Shown: positions 1 to 13,142, counted from the stretch's first letter. The stretch is 64,000 bases of DNA from Caprella mutica (GCA_947561585.1 CANNZV010000923.1:1-64000), one strand, 5' to 3'. The notes: generated by a model from the letters alone, not told the origin. Numbers and translations are program-made.

Positions 1-30
1 GAATAATAAAAATTCATTTGGGTTTCGGTA

Positions 31-722
31 TGAAGTAGCTAGGAAGGATCTTTTCAGTGTACCGTGTAGTGGCTAGGAAGGATCTTTTCAGTGTACCGTG
101 TAGTGGCTAGGAAGGATCTTTTCAGTGTACCGTGTAGTGGCTAGGAAGGATCTTTTCAGTGTACCGTGTAGTGGCTAGGAAGGATCTTTTCAGCAAACCT
201 TGCAATTCACACTGAATGACAGGTAACACTGAAAAGATCCTTCGTAGCCACTACACGGTACACTGAAAAGATCCTTCCTAGCCACTACACGGTACACTGA
301 AAAGATCCTTCCTAGCCACTACACGGTACACTGAAAAGATCCTTCCCAGTCACTACACGGTACACTGAAAAGATCCTTCCTAGTCACTACACGGTACACT
401 GAAAAGATCCTTCCTTGTCACTACACGGTACACTGAAAAGATCCTTCCTAGCCACTACACGGTACTCTGAAAAGATCCTTCCTAGTCACTACACGGTACA
501 ATGAAAAGATCCTTCCTAGCCACTACACGGTACACTGAAAAGATCCTTCCTAGCCACTACACGGTACACTGAAAAGATCCTTCCTAGCCACTACACGGTA
601 CACTAAAAAGATCCTTCCTAGCCACTACACGGTACACTGAAAAGATCTTTCCTAGTCACTACATGATACACTGAAAAGATCCTTCCTAGCCACTACACGG
701 TACACTGAAAAGATTCTTCCTT
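31..722. repeat. 34-bp minisatellite, inverted (head-to-head) array
   Basis: About five units read in one orientation (31-190). A unique spacer of roughly 40 bp follows, then about fifteen units in the opposite orientation (228-722). The core GAAAAGATCCTTCCTAGCCA is present or nearly so in every unit. The two arms can fold on each other, so this is a foldback-like arrangement rather than a simple array. The same monomer reappears at 46.1-47.1 kb. No coding potential. Confidence 0.95.
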
Positions 723-1039
723 TTACGTAGCTCCACTATATTAATTTCACCATATCATCTTACCTACTTCATTAGTATATTGTAAGTACCATTAAAAAGT
801 TATTCGGAAAATATCCTCTTACAGACTACAATATCATCGAAAACAGAAGATGTTTCAGAATGTTATTGTCTACTAACTTTTATAACTAACTAATGCAGAT
901 ATTTTCCTTTGCATAACAAATAGAAGAAAGTACACAGCATTGAGAATATGGACAGGGTATAGATATCATTTTATGCAATAATTAACTTGTGTACATTTAG
1001 ATTTTATGAATGCCATGTTATATTATTAAATTGCATGGT
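723..1039. other. AT-rich intergenic stretch
   Basis: Unique AT-rich sequence between two arrays. I see no gene, RNA or repeat in it. Confidence 0.6.
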
Positions 1040-1592
1040 TTGACTTGTATCACCATGTTTTGACTTGTATCACCATGTTTTCACTTGTATCGCCATGTAT
1101 TTACTTTTATCACCATGTTTTGACTTGTATCACCATGTTTTCACTTGTATCACCATGTTTTGACTTGTATCACCATGTTTTCACTTGTATCACCATGTTT
1201 TCACTTGTATCGCCATGTATTTACTTGTATCACCATGTTTTGACTTGTATCACCATGTTTTCACTTGTATCACCATGTTTTCACTTGTATCACCATGTTT
1301 GTACTTGTATCACCATGTTTTCACTTGTATCACCATGTTTTCACTTGTATCACCATATTTGTACTTGTATCACCATGTTTTTACTTGTATCAATGTTTTT
1401 ACTTGTATCACCATGTTATGACTTGTATCAATGTTTTTACTTGTATCACCATGTTATGACTTGTATCAATGTTTTTACTTAAATCACCATGTTATGACTT
1501 GTATCACCATGTTATGACTTGTATCACCATGTTTTTACTTGTATCACCATGTTATGACTTGTATCAATGTTTTTACTTGTATCAGCATGTTT
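1040..1592. repeat. 20-bp minisatellite
   Basis: About 27 units of ACTTGTATCACCATGTTTTC. Point variants are frequent, and a shorter 17-18-bp form (CACC lost) appears toward the right end. Because 3 x 20 bp is divisible by three, overlapping frames encode a periodic 20-residue peptide. I treat these frames as artefacts of the repeat. Confidence 0.95.
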
Positions 1593-1723
1593 TGCTCACT
1601 ATAGAAGCTATTCTTTTTTCTTTATTTATGTACATTTATACTATGTACAGTATATATATATATATTGATTATAAAAATGTTCATGGGTGAAATTTCTATT
1701 CTTAATTTGATAACTTCTTGAAC

Positions 1724-3780
1724 ATCATCACCACTTCCTTTGTCTTCATCACACTATCATCACCACTTCCTTTGTCTGTTCATCACACTATCATCACCAC
1801 TTCCTTTGTCATCATCACACTATCATCACCACTTCCTTTGTCATCATCACACTATCATCACCACTTCCTTTGTCTGTTCATCACACTATCATCACCACTT
1901 CCTTTGTCTGTTCATCACACTATCATCACCACTTCCTTTGTTTTCATCACACTATCATCACCACTTCCTTTGTCATCATCACACTATCATCACCACTTCC
2001 TTTGTCTGTTCATCACACTATCATCACCACTTCCTTTTTCTGATCATCACACTATCATCACCACTTCCTTTGTCATCATCACACTATCATCACCACTTCC
2101 TTTGTCTGTTCATCACACTATCATCACCACTTCCTTTGTCTGTTCATCACACTATCATCACCACTTCCTTTGTCATCATCACACTATCATCACCACTTTC
2201 TTTGTCTTCATTACACTATCATCACCACTTCCTTTGTCTTCATCACACTATCATCACCACTTCCTTTGTCTTCATCACACTATCATCACCACTTCCTTTG
2301 TCTGTTCATCACACTATCATCACCACTTCCTTTGTCTGTTCATCACACTATCATCACCACTTCCTTTGTTTTCATCACACTATCATCACCACTTCCTTTG
2401 TCATCATCACACTATCATCACCACTTCCTTTGTCTTCATTACACTATCATCACCACTTCCTTTGTCTTCATCACACTATCATCACCACTTCCTTTGTCTT
2501 CATCACACTATCATCACCACTTCCTTTGTCTTCATCACACTATCATCACCACTTCCTTTGTCTTCATCACACTATCATCACCACTTCCTTTGACTTCATC
2601 ACACTATCATCACCACTTCCTTTGTCTTCATCACACTATCATCACCACTTCCTTTGTCTTCATCACACTATCATCACCACTTCCTTTGTCTGATCATCAC
2701 ATTATCATCACCATTTCCTTTGTCTTCATCAAACTATCATCACCACTTCCTTTTGTCTGATCATCACACTATCATCACCATTTCCTTTGTCTTCATCACA
2801 CTATCATCACCACTTCCTTTGTCTGATCATCACAATATCATCACCACTTCCTTTGTCTTCATCACACTATCATCACCACTTCCTTTGTCGTATCATCACA
2901 CTATCATCACCACTTCCTTTGTCATCATCACACTATCATCACCACTTCCTTTGTCTGTTCATCACACTATCATCACCACTTCCTTTGTCTGTTCATCACA
3001 CTATCATCACCACTTCCTTTGTCATCATCACACTATCATCACCACTTCCTTTGTCTTCATTACTCTATCATCACCACTTCCTTTGTCTTCATCACACTAT
3101 CATCACCACTTCCTTTGTCTTCATCACACTATCATCACCACTTCCTTTGTCTGTTCATCACACTATCATCACCACTTCCTTTGTTTGTTCATCACACTAT
3201 CATCACCACTTCCTTTGTTTTCATCACACTATCATCACCACTTCCTTTGTCATCATCACACTATCATCACCACTTCCTTTGTCTTCATTACACTATCATC
3301 ACCACTTCCTTTGTCTTCATCACACTATCATCACCACTTCCTTTGTCTTCATCACACTATCATCACCACTTCCTTTGTCTTCATCACACTATCATCACCA
3401 CTTCCTTTGTCTTCATCACACTATCATCACCACTTCCTTTGTCTGATCATCACATTATCATCACCATTTCCTTTGTCTTCATCACACTATCATCACCACT
3501 TCCTTTGTCTGATCATCACACTATCATCACCATTTCCTTTGTCTTCATCACACTATCATCACCACTTCCTTTGTTTGATCATCACAATATCATCACCACT
3601 TCCTTTGTCTTCATCACACTATCATCACCACTTCCTTTGTCGTATCATCACACTATCATCACCACTTCCTTTGTCATCACCACACTATCATCACCACTTC
3701 CTTTGTCTGATCATCACACTATCATCACCACTTCCTTTGTCTTCATCACACTATCATCACCACTTCCTTTGTCATCATTT
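1724..3780. repeat. 32-bp minisatellite with higher-order structure
   Basis: About 60 units sharing CACTATCATCACCACTTCC. The linker varies between unit types (GTCTTCAT, GTCATCAT, GTCTGTTCAT, GTCTGATCAT, GTCGTATCAT). The order of linker types repeats at an offset of 849 bp: the block from about 2101 recurs from about 2950. That is evidence of duplication of multi-unit blocks. Long open frames run through the array in all three forward frames (His/Ser/Thr/Phe-rich) and show no family resemblance. Confidence 0.95.
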
Positions 3781-4515
3781 TCACCTCTAGAGTGTGAAGG
3801 AAATGGAACTTGTGTTTCTTTTTCTTCCTCTTCTTAAGTTTTCGATACAGAACTTTAGAAGGACGAACTTCTCACTGAGGGAGAAAACTTCTCCTCAGAT
3901 ATCAGAAGTTCGCGTCAAAGAATTCCTCAGTTTGCTAAATTTCAATGCGCTAAACTTGCACTGCGGTTTTGTTTGTTTGGCAGATATGACTGAGACTGAA
4001 AACAATACCAAATGATTAATGGAAACAATTGAAGAAAACAATATCAAATAATTAATGGTAATAATTGAAGAATCAATTTACAGAAACATTACCAAATAAT
4101 TAATGGAAACAGTTGAAGAAAACAATAATTAAGAGTATTGAAGAACACAATTGAAAACTATTGAAGAAAACAATATAGGAGAGTTAAAAAAAATGAAGAA
4201 ACCAATTTAAAAAAATTAATTGATGCATTTTATATTTACATTTTGAGATCATTAAGGAGCCTGACTATGAAAGGACACCATTCATAATTATTGCATTTCC
4301 AACTTTTTTAAATAGAGATTTATTTTTTACACCAAAATATCAAAATTTGCAAATACATACTCAAAATTTAATTGAATATACAAATACTTCATAGCTAGTA
4401 AATAAAGTTTCTTTAAAAGAGCAAAGACAAAATGCTATACCACAGTTGAGACATTTTGTTTATGTTGTTTGCGTGTTGAGACGCAGTTAATAAACTGTCA
4501 GTTTTGGGGTCAAAA
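3781..4515. repeat. Degenerate AAACAATTGAAGAAAACAAT repeats in AT-rich DNA
   Basis: After a short unique stretch, 4005-4200 holds several diverged copies of an A-rich unit of about 45-50 bp built on AATTGAAGAAAACAAT and AAATAATTAATGG. The remainder to 4515 is unique AT-rich sequence with no recognisable gene. Confidence 0.6.
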
Positions 4516-4582
4516 TAGATGAGCATTATTAGACATGAGCATTATTAGACATGAGCATTATTAGACATGAGCATTATTAGAC
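4516..4582. repeat. 16-bp tandem repeat
   Basis: Four perfect copies of ATGAGCATTATTAGAC immediately precede the 30-bp array. Confidence 0.95.
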
Positions 4583-4583
4583 A

Positions 4584-5748
4584 TGAAGCTAAAGACACGT
4601 GACTCTACTGCTTACTTACTAAACACACGTGACTCTACTGCTTACTTGCTAAACACACGTGACTCTACTGCTTACTTGCTAAACACACGTGACTCTACTG
4701 CTTACTTGTTAAACACACGTGACTCTACTGCTTACTTGCTAAAGACACGTGACTCTAGTGCTTACTTGCTAAAGACACGTGACTCTACTGCTTACTTGCT
4801 AAACACACGTGACTCTACTGCTTACTTGCTAAAGACACGTGACTCTACTGCTTACTTGCTAAACACACGTGACTCCACTGCTTACTTGCTAAAGACACGT
4901 GACTCTACTGCTTACTTGCTAAACACACGTGACTCTACTGCTTACTTGCTAAACACACGTGACTCTACTGCTTACTTGCTAAAGACACGTGACTCTACTG
5001 CTTACTTGCTAAACACACGTGACTCTACTGCTTACTTGCTAAACACACGTGACTCTACTGCTTACTTGCTAAAGACACGTGACTCTACTGCTTACTTGCT
5101 AAAGACACGTGACTCTAGTTCTTACTTGCTAAAGACACGTGACTCTACTGCTTACTTGCTAAAGACACGTGAATCTACTGCTTACTTGCTAAAGACACGT
5201 GACTCTACTGCTTACTTGCTAAAGACACGTGATTCTTCTGCTTACTTGCTAAACACACGTGACCCTAGTACTTACTTGCTAAAGACACGTGACTCTACTA
5301 CTTACTTGCTAAACACACGTGACTCTAGTGCTTACTTGCTAAAGACACGTGACTCTACTGCTTACTTGCTAAACACACGTGACTCTACTGTTTACTTGCT
5401 AAAGACACGTGACTCTAGTGCTTACTTGCTAAAGACACGTGACTCTACTGCTTACTTGCTAAACACACGTGACTCTACTGTTTACTTGCTAAAGACACGT
5501 GACCCTAGTACTTACTTGCTAAAGACACGTGACTCTACTACTTACTTGCTAAAGACACGTGACTCTAGTGCTTACTTGCTAAAGACACGTGACCCTAGTA
5601 CTTACTTGCTAAAGACACGTGACTCTACTACTTACTTGCTAAACACACGTGACCCTAGTACTTACTTGCTAAAGACACGTGACTCTACTGCTTACTTGCT
5701 AAAGACACGTGACTCTACTGCTTATTTGCTAAACAAACACACGTGATT
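4584..5748. repeat. 30-bp minisatellite with a CACGTG in every unit
   Basis: Thirty-nine units on a strict 30-bp register, apart from a 4-bp insertion in the last. The core is ACACGTGACTCTACTGCTTA. The palindrome CACGTG (the canonical E-box hexamer) is intact in all units, although neighbouring positions vary (AAAC/AAAG, TCTACT/CCTAGT). A 387-codon open frame (4583-5746, ATG start) reads through it as a 10-residue repeat (TRDSTAYLLN-like). Open frames are expected from a 30-bp unit, and I see no splice or domain evidence for a gene. Confidence 0.95.
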
Positions 5749-5749
5749 C

Positions 5750-6205
5750 TCTTAATCTTCTATGGCCCCACCATAACTTTCTCTCTTGGTATCGGATAAT
5801 TTCTAATATAGTTTTATTGGTCTGCGTTCAACTGCAATTCTTTTTCGTATCTTGGTATTAGCAATTTATGACGTGAACGGGCTTTGGGCTGCGGAAATAT
5901 AAATTGTACCAGCGATATTATTCAGTTTGGTAATAAAAGTACAGCAATACTTTGCATTGGTATATCACTGTAAGTTATATCTACTGTTTTTTGTACCATA
6001 TATGAAAGAATATATAAATATTATTAAAATTATATTTTATATCGTAATTAGATTTCAGTCTGTTTCGGTACTTCCCTTTCTCTAACTGCCATAGTTGAAG
6101 TCTCTTTTCTAACTGCCTCAGTTTTATGACAGTTATCATGTCATTCAGGAACTAATTGGCAGTTAAAGGAAAGATTTCCGGGCTCCACTTCATGACATTT
6201 ATTTC
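5750..6205. other. AT-rich stretch with a single 33-bp-satellite-like motif
   Basis: Holds one isolated copy of the CTTCTATGGCCCCACCATAA motif at about 5757, which is arrayed at 21.8 and 37.2 kb. Otherwise unique AT-rich sequence with no gene seen. Confidence 0.6.
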
Positions 6206-6390
6206 GACATTTTGGAAAGAAATATTCCACTGATTTAGAAAACCATACTTCGACTTTTGGAAAAATTTATTTCAAAATTTTGAAAAAAACGTATTCGACA
6301 TTTTAGAAAAACTTTTTTTGATATTCTGGAAAAACTTTTTTCGATATTTTGGAAAAACTTGTTTCGAAATTTGGAAAAATCTACTTTTTT
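6206..6390. repeat. Diverged tandem repeat of about 25-30 bp
   Basis: About seven degenerate copies of a unit containing TTCGACATTTTGGAAAAACT. Copies differ at many positions, which suggests an old array. Confidence 0.7.
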
Positions 6391-7008
6391 AAATATGTTT
6401 AATTTATTTAATGAAAAGATATACAGATTTAAAGTTTATATTCTAATTGTAGACTATTTCTTGATCATGATATGCAAATAATGCAATATTATTAAAAAAT
6501 ACTTGTTTAATAATTATAGGAATAAATCAAAAATTTTAATCATTTCCTTACACAACTTTTAAAAATTCCACTACTTCCAATTTTTTCTTTATAATAACAT
6601 TATCACTGACTAATTGATTTGCGTAGCCAATAGATCCACTTTACAAATCAGAAGAGTTTGTGTCTACATCAGATTATATTGCATGGAAACAGTAAGTTAG
6701 CTTAAAAGCTTCAGATTTTCCTAATCTCAAACTTCATCCATTCTGTCACCTCAAACATTAACTCGAGCGTAAATTCGAAATCTTTGTTTGTTCTCTAAGC
6801 GACTCCGTCAGTTCAAAGCAACTTTGCAGCCAACTAAATAGAGTGAAATGAACTTAGTTGCCAAACGCTCCTAACTGCTCCTTACTTCATTTACGGGCCT
6901 CTTTGATTTAGCAGCTATATACACTAGTAATTATTCCTCAAATAGCCTGCAAATGACATCATTGAAATAGCCTTTCCCTCCTATAGTTGAATTTCAGTTG
7001 TAATTAAT
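6391..7008. other. Unassigned AT-rich sequence
   Basis: No open frame, RNA or repeat that I can support. Confidence 0.5.
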
Positions 7009-7182
7009 AGGGTTGTGACAATATGCATCTAATATTAAGATCATGGAAGAAAATATTATAGTCGGAGAGAATTAAAGAGTATTGAATGGTTCTACACCAG
7101 CGGTATATAGTATTCGATACCATTTCATTTCGTCTGTGATATTCTTAAGATCTATGATTTCAAAAGTATATCGTCAAACTAG
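7009..7182. mobile_element. MITE, GGGTTGTGACAATATG family, copy 1
   Basis: The left end starts AGGGTTGTGACAATATG. The right end is decayed. The middle, including TTCTACACCAGCGGTATATA, is almost identical to the copy at 60351-60515, whose two ends form a clean inverted repeat. Non-autonomous, no coding. Confidence 0.8.
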
Positions 7183-9340
7183 ACAATTTTAACATAAAAA
7201 TCATAACTCTTATCTAGTTACAGTTGAAGTTATAATTCTTAGACCCAACTGTAACTTTTTGAATGGGTTTCCGTATCGACATTTCTACAGATTTTCAAAT
7301 AATAATTTGAAACTATTTCAAGTTAGAATTGGGCTAATATTTATAGTTATTTGAATCTCACCATACAATTAAAGATCTCCATAATTTATATGGCAATTGC
7401 AAGGCTCTTTCGCGAAACTCAATTACAAATTTTATGGCCCTTAAATTCCAGAGTAACTAACTCCAGCCATAAATTATCCTGTACTTTTGTCCATTAACTC
7501 TAAATAGTTACTCTTGCATGAGTCATAACTGGCGCAATTATTGCTGCTGTTTATTCAAAACTCTTTAAAATTCACTGGCCTGAGCTAGCTGGAGAGCAAG
7601 GATTGTTACGTTGCTTATTTATTCCTTTGTTGCAAAATGAGGGGATGAATGCAGGGTAATACGTATTAATTTCCATTATAGGAATTTAAATAGTTAGTTG
7701 TTATGTGTTTAATAATAATGAATATCTTTAGAATAGTTAGATATATCATATTTTTTTCAAAAAAAATTAGAAGCAGTTCTTATAGATTATTGAATTATAA
7801 AACTTGCTTAAATTTATTAAATGAATTATAACTTTTTTCTGAAAAAATAGGTAACTCTCCAGTGAAAACGCATCAACTAAAATTTAAGGTTGTTTTACAA
7901 TACAAGGATTCTATTAAATATTAATTAATAAAATAATTAAGTATATGTGTAACATGAATTTAAATAACTATATTTTCAATATGAATCTAACATCAGAATG
8001 AAAAAAAAACATGCTGGAAAAACTCTTCTGCGGCAGAGACAATAACTCAAAAACTTTACGCGCTATTTTCACTGTTTTTAAACTTTAGAAGGAGGAAACA
8101 TAACTTTTTTTGTACATACCATTTTCCCTCTCGAGCACATGACATATTGTGGTATATTTAATAGCTTTTTAGTGTATTCTTTCAATTCTATCAGATGTGA
8201 TACACCACACAGTGAAGAGGTTTATGTTCCTCATACACATGTATTTAATTGGTGGAAGGTTATACGTTATAAAATCGAAAAAAAAACCTCGAACGATTCA
8301 TGTGGGAGTTGATGAAGGTAAAAGTGAATTCACATCAGTTTTCGCGGTCGCCTATAATGCAATCGCCTTTAACATCTGACACCTATTGCATTTTAAAATA
8401 GTTAGCTGCTGCACATAATATCAGTCTGTTATTTAATCACGCCGGAGTGTATTTACAAAGGCTTCGTTCATTTGAATTTAATATCAGAGACTCTTTTTAA
8501 AAAGCTGTCAGTGTCATTAGTTTTGTTTTTTGTGTTACTGTGTTTAATTAGAAACCAGATGTGAATTTGCAGAGTTGATTGGTCATTGAAGTGATGATCA
8601 AATGAGCATTACTGCTTCATTTCATGTATAGAATGATATTAATTTAAAGAGCTATTAAAGATCTTTATGTACATATACATAGGGGAGTATTCATATTTAT
8701 AATATTTAACCATTTTACAACAGTCAGTAATTTTGAGTACCTGATAATATTTTCTCTGTTTTGGAATTAGGTTAAATCGGCGCTGAAATTTCAAGGAGTT
8801 GAAAATTAAGAATTGAATAATATTTTTTTTAAATGAAAGAATAGTGACCATTACATCGAGTTGTATCTTCATTTATCAAATAACAGAGAAAATAGGCATG
8901 TCTTTTCATTCACAGTTTACATTTACAGACGCTGAAGCCGTTATAAGATCTATTTAATAGTCTCCCGTAGAGATTCGGTAAATAAATTTAGTCTGAAAAA
9001 CAACAATGAAATGTTTTTTGAAAATAAAATGACCTAAAAAAGTATAGCTTGTTAGTTAAACTATGTTCCATGACATCTATCAGATATTTGGTTACTCTCT
9101 CTTTTTCTCTCTTTCTGTCAAACCCTAAAATTAGAAGTTTGATAAAATCCAACATGTTCGAAAATTATTCATCATACTGTATAACAGAAAAATGATTGTA
9201 CACTTTAATATGAAGTTTTTTTTTTTTGAGTACATTTTAATGCCATACTCATAATTAAATTATTATTCCTATAAACAAATACAATGGATGTCAAACATTA
9301 TAAAATAAATCAGATTTCCTTTGAAGGCCTTCACTGAACT
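7183..9340. other. Unassigned AT-rich sequence
   Basis: About 2.1 kb of low-GC DNA. Open frames of up to 77 codons occur (for example 8197-8379 and 8639-8872 minus) but none has recognisable motifs, codon bias or splice context. I do not call a gene. Confidence 0.5.
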
Positions 9341-9343
9341 TGA

Positions 9344-9582
9344 TTGATGAAACTGTTTCAGTTTGGTGAATTTGATGTTGAACTGTTTGATGAATTTGAT
9401 GTTGAACTGCTTGATGAATTTGATGTCGAACTGTTTGATGAATTTGATGTTGAACTGTTTGATGAATTTGATGTTGAACTGTTTGATGAATTTGATGTTG
9501 AACTGTTTGATGAATTTGATGTTGAACTGTTTGATGAATTTGATGCTGAACTGTTTGATGAATTTGATGTTGAACTAAACGA
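9344..9582. repeat. 24-bp minisatellite
   Basis: About nine units of TTTGATGAATTTGATGTTGA plus four bases. Two frames stay open (Phe-Asp-Glu-rich and Met-Asn-Leu-rich) because 24 is a multiple of three. A 91-codon ATG frame (9344-9619) includes a short unique tail. I regard it as a repeat artefact. Confidence 0.9.
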
Positions 9583-9837
9583 TAGTTTGCTTCTTCGGAA
9601 CCTAACAGCTGTAATTTGAGAAAAAGTTTGTCAAAATTCGTTCAATGTTCAAATCCCTGAATTCACAATGAATTTCTAAATGGTTTCACGTCCACATTGC
9701 AGAGTGTGTCATTATTCACTCTCCAAATACGCATCAAACTGTATTAGTTTAAACGTGACATGAATTATTATCCCAGACTGCAATTAATTTACTGCCATAA
9801 TGGAGTGTTTAACAGTATGTATGTGTACTCATTACTC

Positions 9838-10168
9838 ATGTGGCTATAGTATGTTGTAGCTATAGTATGTTGTAGCTATATTATGTTGTAGCTATAGTAT
9901 GTTGTAGCTATATTATGTTGTAACAATATTGGCAATGTTGTAACAATATTGAGGTAATGTTGTAACAATATTGAGGTAATGTTGTAGCTATAGTATGTTG
10001 TAGCTATATTATGTTGTTTTTTTACTAACAACTGATTGTTGTTTTATTACTAACAACTGATTGTTGTTTTATTACTAACAACGGTTTGTTTTTCATTACC
10101 ATCAACTGATGGTTGTTTTATTACCATCAACTGATGGTTGTTTCATTACTATCAACTGATGGTTGTTA
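9838..10168. repeat. Cluster of short palindromic tandem repeats
   Basis: Three neighbouring arrays: TAGCTATAGTATGTTG units (9844-9915 and again 9985-10015), GTTGTAACAATATTGAGG-type units (9915-9985), and AACAACTGATTGTTG-type units (10021-10168). Most units are imperfect palindromes. The middle type is the reverse complement of the 22.3-kb array. Confidence 0.85.
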
Positions 10169-11174
10169 CTTGTTACCCATAGTACATATATAAGATGGTG
10201 GTGGTCACATTTTGTGCTACAAAATAATTAACCTCTTATAATTTGTCCCAACACAAAACCAATATTTCTAAATAATGTTCAATTTTTTTTCATTTTTTAA
10301 GGCCTCCTGCCAGAAGAAACAGACGTTCTATTAGACATGTACATAAATTTTACATGCGTAACATTAATTCAGTTCAGTCAGTGATTTAAAATACACCGCA
10401 CAGTTTTAAAGATGACAGATAATACAGTGAACTTTACGGTAGGGGTACATTAATTGTTGGCTTGGGGTATTGCCTACCCTAATGGGGCTATTGCTCACAG
10501 GGCGTTTTTTAAACGAAAGTTCAGCATAAAAAACGCACAACCTAAATGTACAAATATCTCAAAAAACCATGCAAAATACATCACGTGACGTCACATTAGG
10601 GAATAAAAGGTTAAAATTTAACTATGCTTAGATACATGTTCATATTTAAGTATTTATCTAATTTGCTAACGGTTGTCCGAAATATAAAATCTGAAATTCT
10701 AAATTTAAATAGTAGGTAGAATGTGAAAACAAAATGGTTGGCTGAAACTTTTTACCATGTTTATCATTGGGAAAAACGTTCACACTTAGATAAATATGTT
10801 TGTTTCTTTCCTTTCTGCTATTTAATATCTAATAACCCAAAAGATCTAAAAACGCGTTTGGAATACTAGGAAAACTATGTTACATTTAATTATGTACTAT
10901 GTTTCTATACTGTTTATACAATAAATCTATTATCCTATTATTCGTACCCTGCCATTAAAATAAGAAAAGCCATTCGATTTAATAAAGAATGGAGTAGCAG
11001 CTTAAAGGGAAGACATTTCTTCAATAACAATTTACCTTCATGTTTTGCGTGTGTTGGATGGAATTTCTCCACCTACGCAAGCGTCCGTCATTCGTTCTTT
11101 GATCTTCTGTCGGTAGTTCCGTTGAAGTGGATAGACTCGTAGCTACGTACGGTGTAGTCAGGGAAAACGTTAAA
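10169..11174. other. Unassigned sequence
   Basis: About 1 kb with no open frame or repeat I can support. A locally more GC-rich part at 10440-10600 also lacks recognisable content. Confidence 0.5.
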
Positions 11175-11175
11175 A

Positions 11176-13142
11176 ACTAAAAAACAGTAAAAAGAGTAAA
11201 GTACAGTACAAAGAGTAAAGTACAGTACAAAGAATAAAGTACAGTAAAAAGAGTAAAGTACAGTACAAAGAGTAAAGTACAGTACAAAGAATAAAGTACA
11301 GTAAAAAGAGTAAAGTACAGTACAAAGAGTAAAGTACAGTACAAAGAATAAAGTACAGTAAAAAGAATAAAGTACAGTAAAAAGAGTAAAGTACAGTACA
11401 AAGAGTAAAGTACAGTAGAAAGAATAAAGTACAGTAAAAAGAGTAAAGTACAGTACAAAGAGTAAAGTACAGTAGAAAAAGTAAAGTAAAGTACAAAGAG
11501 TAAAGTACAGTAAAAAGAGTAAAGTACAGTACAAAGAGTAAAGTACAGTACAAAGAGTAAAGTACAGTACAAAGAGTAAAGTACAGTAAAAAGAGTAAAG
11601 TACAGTACAAAGAGTAAAGTACAGTACAAAGAGTAAAGTACAGTACAAAGAGTAAAGTACAGTACAAACTAAAGTACAGTACAAACTAAAGTACAGTACT
11701 AAGAGTAAAGTACAGTACAAACTAAAGTACGGTACAAAGAGTAAAGTAAAGTACAAAGAGTAAAGTACAGTACAAAGAGTAAAGTACAGTACAAAGAGTA
11801 AAGTACAGTACAAACTAAAGTACAGTACAAACTAAAGTACAGTACTAAGAGTAAAGTACAGTACAAACTAAAGTACGGTACAAAGAGTAAAGTAAAGTAC
11901 AAAGAGTAAAGTACAGTACAAAGAGTGAAGTACAGTACAAAGAGTAAAGTACAGTACAAAGAGTAACGTACAGTACAAAGAGTAAAGTACAGTACAAAGA
12001 GTAAAGTGAAGTACAAAGAGTAAAGTACAGTACAAAGAGTAAAGTACAGTACAAAGAGAAAAGTACAGTACAAACTAAAGTACAGTACAAACTAAAGTAC
12101 AGTACAAACTAAAGTACAGTACAAACTAAAGTACAGTACAAACTAAAGTACAGTACAAACTAAAGTACAGTACTAAGAGTTAAGTACAGTACAAACTAAA
12201 GTACAGTACAAAGAGTAAAGTACAGTACAAAGAGTAAAGTACAGTACAAAGAGTAAAGTACAGTACAAAGAGTAAAGTACAGTACAAAGAGTGAAGTACA
12301 GTACAAAGAGTAAAGTACAGTACAAAGAGTAAAGTACAGTACAAAGAGTAAAGTACAGTACAAAGAGTAAAGTACAGTACAAAGAGTAAAGTACAGTACA
12401 AAGAGTAAAGTACAGTACAAAGAGTAAAGTACAGTACAAAGAGTAAAGTACAGTACAAAGAGTAAAGTACAGTACAAATAGTAAAGTACAGTACAAAGAG
12501 TAAAGTACAGTACAAAGAGTAAAGTACAGTACAAAGAGTAACGTACAGTACAAAGAGTAAAGTACAGTACAAAGAGTAAAGTACAGTACAAAGAGTAAAG
12601 TACAGTACAAAGAGTAAAGTACAGTACTAAGAGTAAAGTACAGTACTAAGAGTAAAGTACAGTACAAAGAGTAAAGTACAGTACAAAGAGTAAAGTACAG
12701 TACAAAGAGTAAAGTACAGTACTAAGAGTAAAGTACAGTACTAAGAGTAAAGTACGGTACAAAGAGAAAAGTACAGTACAAAGAGTAAAGTACAGTACAA
12801 ACTAAAGTACAGTACAAACTAAAGTACAGTACAAACTAAAGTACAGTTCAAAGTAAAGTACAGTACAAACTTAAGTACAGTACAAACTAAAGTACAGTAC
12901 AAACTAAAGTACAGTTCAAAGTAAAGTACAGTACAAACTAAAGTACAGTACAAACTAAAGTACAATACAAACTAAAGTACAGTACAAACTAAAGTACAGT
13001 ACAAACTAAAGTACAGTTCAAAGTAAAGTACAGTACAAACTAAAGTACAGTACAAACTAAAGTACAGTACAAACTAAAGTACAGTAAAAACTAAAGTACA
13101 GTACAAACTAAAGTACAGTACAAACTAAAGTACAGTTCAAAG
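11176..13142. repeat. 2-kb minisatellite of 19-bp and 17-bp units
   Basis: More than 100 units built on AAAGTACAGTACAAAG. The unit is 19 bp (with AGAGT) through most of the array and changes to 17 bp (ACTAAAGTACAGTACAA) over 12786-13135, with mixed blocks at 11660-11900 and 12070-12170. GTACAGTAC-type GTAC sites are almost invariant. Reverse-strand frames of up to 241 codons (Tyr/Cys/Thr/Leu-rich, 19-residue period) arise from 3 x 19 bp and are not called as genes. Confidence 0.97.

Noticed and set aside
4583..5746. 387-codon open frame as a repeat protein gene
   Set aside because: The 30-bp unit keeps frames open by arithmetic; there is no unique coding sequence, domain or splice evidence.
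4584..5748. CRISPR array
   Set aside because: Repeats abut directly with no unique spacers, and the sequence is clearly eukaryotic.
11088..12667. Reverse-strand Tyr/Cys/Leu-rich frames as proteins
   Set aside because: Generated by 3 x 19 bp repeats in multiple phases.
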